6,961 bases of DNA, taken from contig CAMBRJ010000161.1 in NCBI GenBank assembly GCA_945870175.1, forward strand, positions 1 through 6,961. The letters are read 5' to 3'. The translations under genes were made by a program, and so were the position numbers. The notes under the pieces are model-generated. The model did not search any database and was not told where the DNA came from. It saw only the letters and a program-made list of their open reading frames with translations. This DNA comes from Gemmatimonas phototrophica. GTDB lineage: Bacteria > Gemmatimonadota > Gemmatimonadetes > Gemmatimonadales > Gemmatimonadaceae. The stretch's first letter is position 1; each line of letters begins with the position of its first letter. This document shows positions 1-4,125 of this stretch, piece by piece.

Positions 1-1146
1 CTCCAGTACCGCACGTGCCTGCTGCACCGCTTCACGCGTGGTCTGCTCGACGGCGAGGCGTTCCTGGAGTGCCTCACCGGCGTCGGCCAGCTCCGTCTCG
101 AGCGTGGTGCGATCGCCGATGGCCCGCTCACGATCGTCACGCAGGCGACGGCCAAAGGCTTCGTTTTCCTTCCGCTCTTCGTCCGCACGCTGCTTGCGCA
201 TGGTCGTGCTGCGCTGACGCTCCTCGCTGACCGCGAGTTCGCGCTCGAGCTTCTGCGTAGTGTCTCGCTGCTCGGTGGAGAGGCGCGCGAGTTCGAGACG
301 GCTGGCTTCCGCCGCGGAACGCGCCCCGTGCGCCTGCTCACGCAGCAGCTCCGCTTGCGCGATGGCATCCTCACCGCCCGGCACGTCTTGCTGCAGTGCG
401 ACGAGACGATCGTCGAGCGCCGCGAGTTCCTCACGCCACGACGCCATCTCGCGCGTGGCCAGCGAAATCTCGACCTGAAACCGACGCGCGGTCAGCTCGG
501 CGTGCCGCTCGGCGCGGCGACGCTGGCGCGCGAGCGAACGCACCTGGCTCTGCACTTCATTGATCAGGTCATCGAGGCGGGCGAGGTCGACGGTCGTTTC
601 CTCGAGACGGCGCTCGGCACTGCGGCGACGATCGCGATACAGGCCGACACCAGCCGCCTCTTCGAAGAGCTCGCGACGTTCGTCCGGCCGGTCAGAGAGC
701 AGGGCGTCGATCATCCGGCTTTCGATGACGACGCCGGAATCGGCGCCGAGTCCCGTGCCACGCACCAGATCTTGGATGTCTCGCAAACGGCACGGCGCGC
801 GATTCAGGAGATACTCACTTTCCCCCGAACGCATCAGGCGCCGCGTGATGACGACTTCCTTGAACGGGACCGGGAGGTCGCCTTCCGAGTTGTCGAAATG
901 CAGCGACACTTCGGCCATGTTCACGGCTTTCCGTGACGACGACCCGTGAAAGATCACGTCTTCCATCTTCGCGCCGCGCATCGCGCGCGCACGCTGCTCG
1001 CCGAGCACCCACCGCACGGCGTCGGATACATTCGACTTGCCGCTGCCGTTGGGGCCAACGATGGCCGTCACACCCTTTTCGAACACAAACTCCAAGTGAT
1101 CGGCAAAGGCCTTGAAGCCATGGACCTCGAGCTTCGTCAGACGCAC
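1..1146 (-). CDS. smc: Chromosome segregation ATPase SMC, N-terminal 382 residues (3' end beyond window)
   Basis: SMC is the cytoplasmic condensin ATPase that compacts and segregates chromosomes, normally with ScpA and ScpB. Reading from the GTG at 1146 gives 382 uninterrupted codons to the left edge, about a third of the usual ~1,150-1,200 residues. The start MRLTKLEVHGFKAFAD is a typical SMC N-terminus. Residues 31-38, GPNGSGKS, are the Walker A motif. Residues 45-63 (RWVLGEQ, then RGAKMEDVIF) and 106-116 (SGESEYLLN) are highly conserved SMC head segments. LFEEAAGV at 160-167 leads into the first coiled-coil arm, which is rich in Arg/Glu/Leu heptads and runs to the window edge. The signature motif, Walker B and hinge lie outside. 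Where most bacterial SMCs have Gln in the Q-loop (SQG/GQG), this one has Glu142 in VVIESRMIDALL. The GTG overlaps the upstream stop as TAGTG, with a good Shine-Dalgarno, so translation is probably coupled to the SPOR gene. Identification is secure. Confidence 0.97.
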   Translation of the reverse strand, partial: MRLTKLEVHGFKAFADHLEFVFEKGVTAIVGPNGSGKSNVSDAVRWVLGEQRARAMRGAKMEDVIFHGSSSRKAVNMAEVSLHFDNSEGDLPVPFKEVVITRRLMRSGESEYLLNRAPCRLRDIQDLVRGTGLGADSGVVIESRMIDALLSDRPDERRELFEEAAGVGLYRDRRRSAERRLEETTVDLARLDDLINEVQSQVRSLARQRRRAERHAELTARRFQVEISLATREMASWREELAALDDRLVALQQDVPGGEDAIAQAELLREQAHGARSAAEASRLELARLSTEQRDTTQKLERELAVSEERQRSTTMRKQRADEERKENEAFGRRLRDDRERAIGDRTTLETELADAGEALQERLAVEQTTREAVQQARAVLE

Positions 1147-2531
1147 TAGAACGCTCTCCCAGTTCGATAAACCAACACAGTCTCGACGCGCAGGGTGCGC
1201 AAAGAATCCGCAAGCGGGGTCGCTTGCATCGGCGACTCGAACGCGCCGGTATACACAGTCGCGCTGCCATCAGGCTGGAGCAGCGCATACGCGATGATGC
1301 CGCGCGTCGCCAGTTCGGCGAGTCGCGTGGGGATCACGGTTGGCGTGACGTTGCGCGCGAGCCGCAACGCATACGGGACCGACACGATGCTTCCCGAGCC
1401 AACGATTTTCTGGGAGCGCAGCTTGGTGAGCAGCGACTCGGCCTGCGCGCGCGTCGCTGAGGCGCCCACCGTCACGCGGAACCACTGTTCGTTGCCCTCG
1501 GCCACGGGCGACAGGGCGACCGCGTCGAGCGCGCGCACGCGGGCGTCGGGCATGGCGCCGGCGCGCGTGTTGGCGGTCGCGAAATACACGGCATAGCGCG
1601 ACGCGGCCGCCGAGTCAGCGGCGTTCTCCACGGCGAGCGGCGGACTGGCGGGAGGAACGCTGTCCAGACCGGGAATGATGGCGGCGGTGGAATCCCGCAG
1701 CAGCGAGTCACGCGTGGCGCTGTCGCTGCGCACGGAGGTGTCCATCGGGGTGGGCGGCACCACCATGGCGGTACTGTCGGGCGCGCGCTGCTTGCCCGTG
1801 AGCAGTGCCGCGACCGGCTCCGGCAAGCGCGCCATCAGCTGGGGCCAGAACGCGCCACCGGCCACGGCGACCGCGCCGAGCACGGACATCATCGCAATCA
1901 GGCGACGTCGGCGGCTCGACTGGTCTTCCACCGCGGCCGCTCGCGCACGCGCCGCGTTCGGCCGCGGGGGCGGGGCGGGAGGCTCGGGCGTGGGGGGGGC
2001 GGGTGGTGCAATGAGCGGCACACCCGGCGGGGTGGGGAACACCGTGTCACCCACCGGCATCAGCGCGCCGACGTAGGCGCACAGGTCGCCGAAGCCTGGC
2101 GCCGCCGGATTGGCGACGACGACCAGCAGCGCACCGACTTGATGAAAGCCGGCGGCAAGACGGCGCCACCGTTCGTTGGCATAGACCTCAGCGTGCGCCA
2201 CGGCTTCCGTACCACTGGGCATCAGGAAGACGTTATCGACGCCGGCCATCGGCCGTGCAATCTTGTTGAGCGACACCCCGTACAGAAAGCTGTCGGAGAT
2301 GCCGTGGGGATCATCGCCGGTGAGCAGCGCTTCGATGGCTGGGGCTTCGCCGATCAAGTCGGCCACGGCCACGCGTCGACGCTGTCCCTGTGCCCGCGCG
2401 ACACCAAGGGCCATCGACGTCGCCAAGGCGGCGTCGGTCGCGGCGATCACCACGGCGCACATTCCATCGAGCAGAGGCGCCAAGCGGCGACCCTCCATCT
2501 CCCACGATTCCGTCAGACTGAGCGGCGTCAC
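1146..2531 (-). CDS. Membrane protein with degenerate ParA/MinD-like N-domain, one TM helix and C-terminal SPOR region
   Basis: 461 residues from a GTG that overlaps the preceding gene's TGA (GTGA). Residues ~24-165 resemble a MinD/BY-kinase-like nucleotide-binding fold. The segment AVVIAATDAALATSMALGVA sits where the first strand and P-loop would be, RRVAVADLI mimics the second strand, and VDNVFLMPSGTEA followed by ERWRRLAAGF resembles the LPAG...SERF part of BY-kinases. The Gly-rich GKS/GKT loop and its lysine are absent, so ATP hydrolysis is unlikely. Residues ~165-190 are a proline-rich linker. RRRR at 207-210 precedes one transmembrane helix at ~211-229, so the N-domain should be cytoplasmic and the C-terminus periplasmic. 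The C-terminal ~150 residues contain a SPOR domain (~312-390, with WFRVTVGASATRAQAESLL) and a second SPOR-like unit (~405-459, with ATVYTGAFESPMQATPLADSL). SPOR domains bind glycan strands lacking stem peptides at division septa. Its place between another SPOR gene and smc suggests a division or segregation role. The SPOR call is firm and the pseudo-NTPase reading is moderate. Confidence 0.85.
   Translation of the reverse strand: MTPLSLTESWEMEGRRLAPLLDGMCAVVIAATDAALATSMALGVARAQGQRRRVAVADLIGEAPAIEALLTGDDPHGISDSFLYGVSLNKIARPMAGVDNVFLMPSGTEAVAHAEVYANERWRRLAAGFHQVGALLVVVANPAAPGFGDLCAYVGALMPVGDTVFPTPPGVPLIAPPAPPTPEPPAPPPRPNAARARAAAVEDQSSRRRRLIAMMSVLGAVAVAGGAFWPQLMARLPEPVAALLTGKQRAPDSTAMVVPPTPMDTSVRSDSATRDSLLRDSTAAIIPGLDSVPPASPPLAVENAADSAAASRYAVYFATANTRAGAMPDARVRALDAVALSPVAEGNEQWFRVTVGASATRAQAESLLTKLRSQKIVGSGSIVSVPYALRLARNVTPTVIPTRLAELATRGIIAYALLQPDGSATVYTGAFESPMQATPLADSLRTLRVETVLVYRTGRAF
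1154..1160 (-). promoter_or_regulatory. Shine-Dalgarno for smc
   Basis: On the minus strand GGGAGAG lies seven bases before the GTG of smc, inside the last codons of the preceding SPOR gene. It supports the GTG at 1146 as the true start and fits coupled translation across the TAGTG overlap. Confidence 0.75.
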
Positions 2532-4018
2532 GGTGCCCCCTCGAAGATCCAGTAGCTCTGCCCCGACGCTTTGCCGACGCGATCGGCGTCGGCGCGTGTC
2601 GGGTACGGACCGAGCACGACGCGATACAAGGTCGTTCCTGCACGATCGGACGTCGTGATGCGCGGTGTTTCTCCATCCACGCGAATGCGTGACGCGACCT
2701 GACGCGCTTGCTTCTCGTCAAGCACGGCCGCGAACGACACGGTGAACGACGACGTCGTGGCCGTATCACGGCGCGCGCTGTCGCGAGCGAGGCCGCGCGC
2801 CGCGGCGCTGTCGGCGTAGTCCATCGAGTCGCGCGGTGCGCTGGTGCGAAACTGCACGGGCTGATCGAGACCGGCGGCGCGAGGGCGGAAGCCGTTCCAG
2901 CGTAACGTATACCAGAACTGACGCGCGCCGCCGACCACGGTGCGCATATCCTTCAGGGAGGACGGATGCGCGAACACGACGTCCTCGCCACGCGTGGTGG
3001 CGATCGCGCCGTCGGGCAATACCAACGGCAAATCGCCGCGCCATGCGCTGCGTACCACGCCGATCACGGCATCGCTGCCGAGGCTGACCACATACACCGA
3101 GTCGGCGCCACCACGCGCCAGCAGCACGCGACCCAACGGGTCCATACGCAAGGCCCGTGGCACGCCGGGCAGGGTGATCTTTCCCTTCACCCCTTCTTCG
3201 AAGCGATCGACGACGCGCAACAACTCTTCGTTCTCGATCGCCACGAACAGGCGGTCACCGCTTGGTGTGGCCGCGATCGCCGTGACGGGATCACCGATGT
3301 CCACTTCCAGCGCCTTGGCGAGATCGCGCGTGCGGACGGCAATGACTTCTTCGTTGCCGCCAAAGAACACCCGATCACCAACGGCGCCGGCGGTGGCGCC
3401 GAGTGACTTGCGCAGCGTGGCCTCGTTGCCGCCGATGTCGAACGACAGACTATCGGTGACGTTCTGTCCGGGAGGACGCACGCGCCACACAATCGCGCGA
3501 TCCCCTTTCGCACCGGCCACGATGAGTGAGCCATCGGTCTGCGCGTACAACGCGTGGGCCGGCAGCGTGGGCGTGAAGCGCCAGTCGCCGCCGCTTGGCG
3601 TGTATCGGGTGATCTCGCCGTTGGTGGTGAGCGCGTAGATCGCGCCACCGTCGGCCGACGAGGCCACGGCCACGTCGTCGGTCCGCGACGTCGTGACCGT
3701 GCCAAGGCGGATGTCAATGCGGACCGGGGCACCGCTGGTGTCGACCGCCGCGAGGTATCCGTCTTCGGCGCCGAACGCGATGATTCGAGCGAGGGCCGGG
3801 ACCCGGGCGCTCGATCGCCACAGCGTGGACTCGAGATCCGGATAGCGGGTAGCGCTCATGACACCGCCGTCGCGCGAAACGCGCAACACGATCGGGTCCG
3901 GACCACCAGGAATACTGGGAGTGGCGTCGGCTCCGGGGGGGCGGGACGAGCGATCGGCACAGCCGCTGGCAACACCGCACGCGAGGAGCACGAGCGCCGT
4001 CACAAAGGGCGTGCGCAC
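2528..4018 (-). CDS. Putative lipoprotein with beta-propeller-like body and C-terminal SPOR domain
   Basis: 496 residues from a GTG; an in-frame TAG sits directly before it, so no longer start exists. Residues 1-19 are a lipoprotein signal peptide (R2, then a hydrophobic stretch) ending at ASGC, with Cys20 the probable lipidated residue. LLAC at 11-14 also fits a lipobox but would leave a very short signal. No Asp follows either Cys at +2, so outer-membrane sorting is plausible. Residues ~40-375 show repeated strand pairs separated by glycines (for example VAVASSADGGAIYAL, AIAATPSGDRLFVAI and RALRMDPLGRVLLA), the pattern of a YncE/WD40-like propeller of about six or seven blades. A charged Ala/Asp/Arg linker (~395-424) leads to a SPOR domain at ~425-494 (FTVSFAAVLDEKQARQVASRI, then TLYRVVLGPYPTRADADRV). 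SPOR domains bind denuded peptidoglycan at septa, and the propeller may bind a partner protein. It overlaps the next gene by four bases. The SPOR and lipoprotein calls are good; the propeller is inferred from pattern. Confidence 0.85.
   Translation of the reverse strand: MRTPFVTALVLLACGVASGCADRSSRPPGADATPSIPGGPDPIVLRVSRDGGVMSATRYPDLESTLWRSSARVPALARIIAFGAEDGYLAAVDTSGAPVRIDIRLGTVTTSRTDDVAVASSADGGAIYALTTNGEITRYTPSGGDWRFTPTLPAHALYAQTDGSLIVAGAKGDRAIVWRVRPPGQNVTDSLSFDIGGNEATLRKSLGATAGAVGDRVFFGGNEEVIAVRTRDLAKALEVDIGDPVTAIAATPSGDRLFVAIENEELLRVVDRFEEGVKGKITLPGVPRALRMDPLGRVLLARGGADSVYVVSLGSDAVIGVVRSAWRGDLPLVLPDGAIATTRGEDVVFAHPSSLKDMRTVVGGARQFWYTLRWNGFRPRAAGLDQPVQFRTSAPRDSMDYADSAAARGLARDSARRDTATTSSFTVSFAAVLDEKQARQVASRIRVDGETPRITTSDRAGTTLYRVVLGPYPTRADADRVGKASGQSYWIFEGAP
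2536..2542 (-). promoter_or_regulatory. Shine-Dalgarno for the SPOR membrane protein
   Basis: On the minus strand GAGGGGG ends four bases before the GTG at 2531. It lies within the end of the lipoprotein gene and supports that GTG start and coupling through the GTGA overlap. Confidence 0.65.
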
Positions 4019-4030
4019 CTAGGAAACGTA

Positions 4031-4045
4031 CCTGCCAGAGGCAGG
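4031..4045 (-). repeat. Perfect 6-bp inverted repeat near the lipoprotein start
   Basis: CCTGCC and GGCAGG flank three bases, giving a perfect six-pair stem. On the minus-sense transcript it ends 12 bases before the GTG at 4018, and its 3' arm holds the only AGG that could act as a Shine-Dalgarno. It could therefore mask ribosome binding; this is inference. Confidence 0.6.
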
Positions 4046-4064
4046 AGCAGGGAGGGGGGACAGC

Positions 4065-4078
4065 AGGGGAAATCCCCT
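4065..4078 (-). repeat. Perfect inverted repeat AGGGGA / TCCCCT
   Basis: AGGGGA and TCCCCT flank two bases. This gives a six-pair palindrome, or more realistically five pairs with a four-base loop. It lies between G and C runs that can pair with each other and with a third run. No T-tract follows, so it is not a standard terminator. Confidence 0.6.
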
Positions 4079-4082
4079 ATCG

Positions 4083-4121
4083 CCCCCCCGTGTTCTCAGC
4101 CCTGCGTGGATCGTGGGGGGG
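4083..4121 (-). repeat. C7 / G7 inverted repeat after the fusion gene stop
   Basis: Seven C at 4083-4089 and seven G at 4115-4121 can pair around a 25-base loop, starting four bases after the minus-strand stop of the fusion gene. The 4083-4089 run can instead pair with the six G at 4054-4059, so two structures exclude each other. A GC-only stem could stall polymerase or protect the upstream mRNA end, but there is no T-run. Confidence 0.5.
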
Positions 4122-4125
4122 TGGC

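Larger units (their letters stand above)
4019..4125. other. Intergenic stretch with several inverted repeats, no gene
   Basis: These 107 bases separate the outer-membrane fusion gene from the SPOR lipoprotein. They hold no plausible ORF. There is no T-run after any stem, so I do not call an intrinsic terminator, and I see no convincing -35/-10 pair. The lipoprotein gene has only a weak Shine-Dalgarno: the nearest purine tract, AGG at 4031-4033, lies 12 bases before the GTG. The region is dominated by G and C runs that form the repeats listed separately. Confidence 0.8.

Noticed and set aside
328..936. Plus-strand open frame of 202 codons
   Set aside because: It is antisense to the strongly conserved smc head region and has no independent support.
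815..1288. Minus-strand open frame of 157 codons across the smc start
   Set aside because: It is a shifted frame over the SMC N-terminus; the true frame gives the Walker A and other conserved head motifs.
2940..3638. Plus-strand open frame of 232 codons
   Set aside because: It is antisense to the SPOR lipoprotein, Ser/Thr/Arg-rich and without recognisable motifs.
4083..4121. Rho-independent terminator for the fusion gene
   Set aside because: The C7/G7 stem has a 25-base loop and no T-tract follows on the minus strand.
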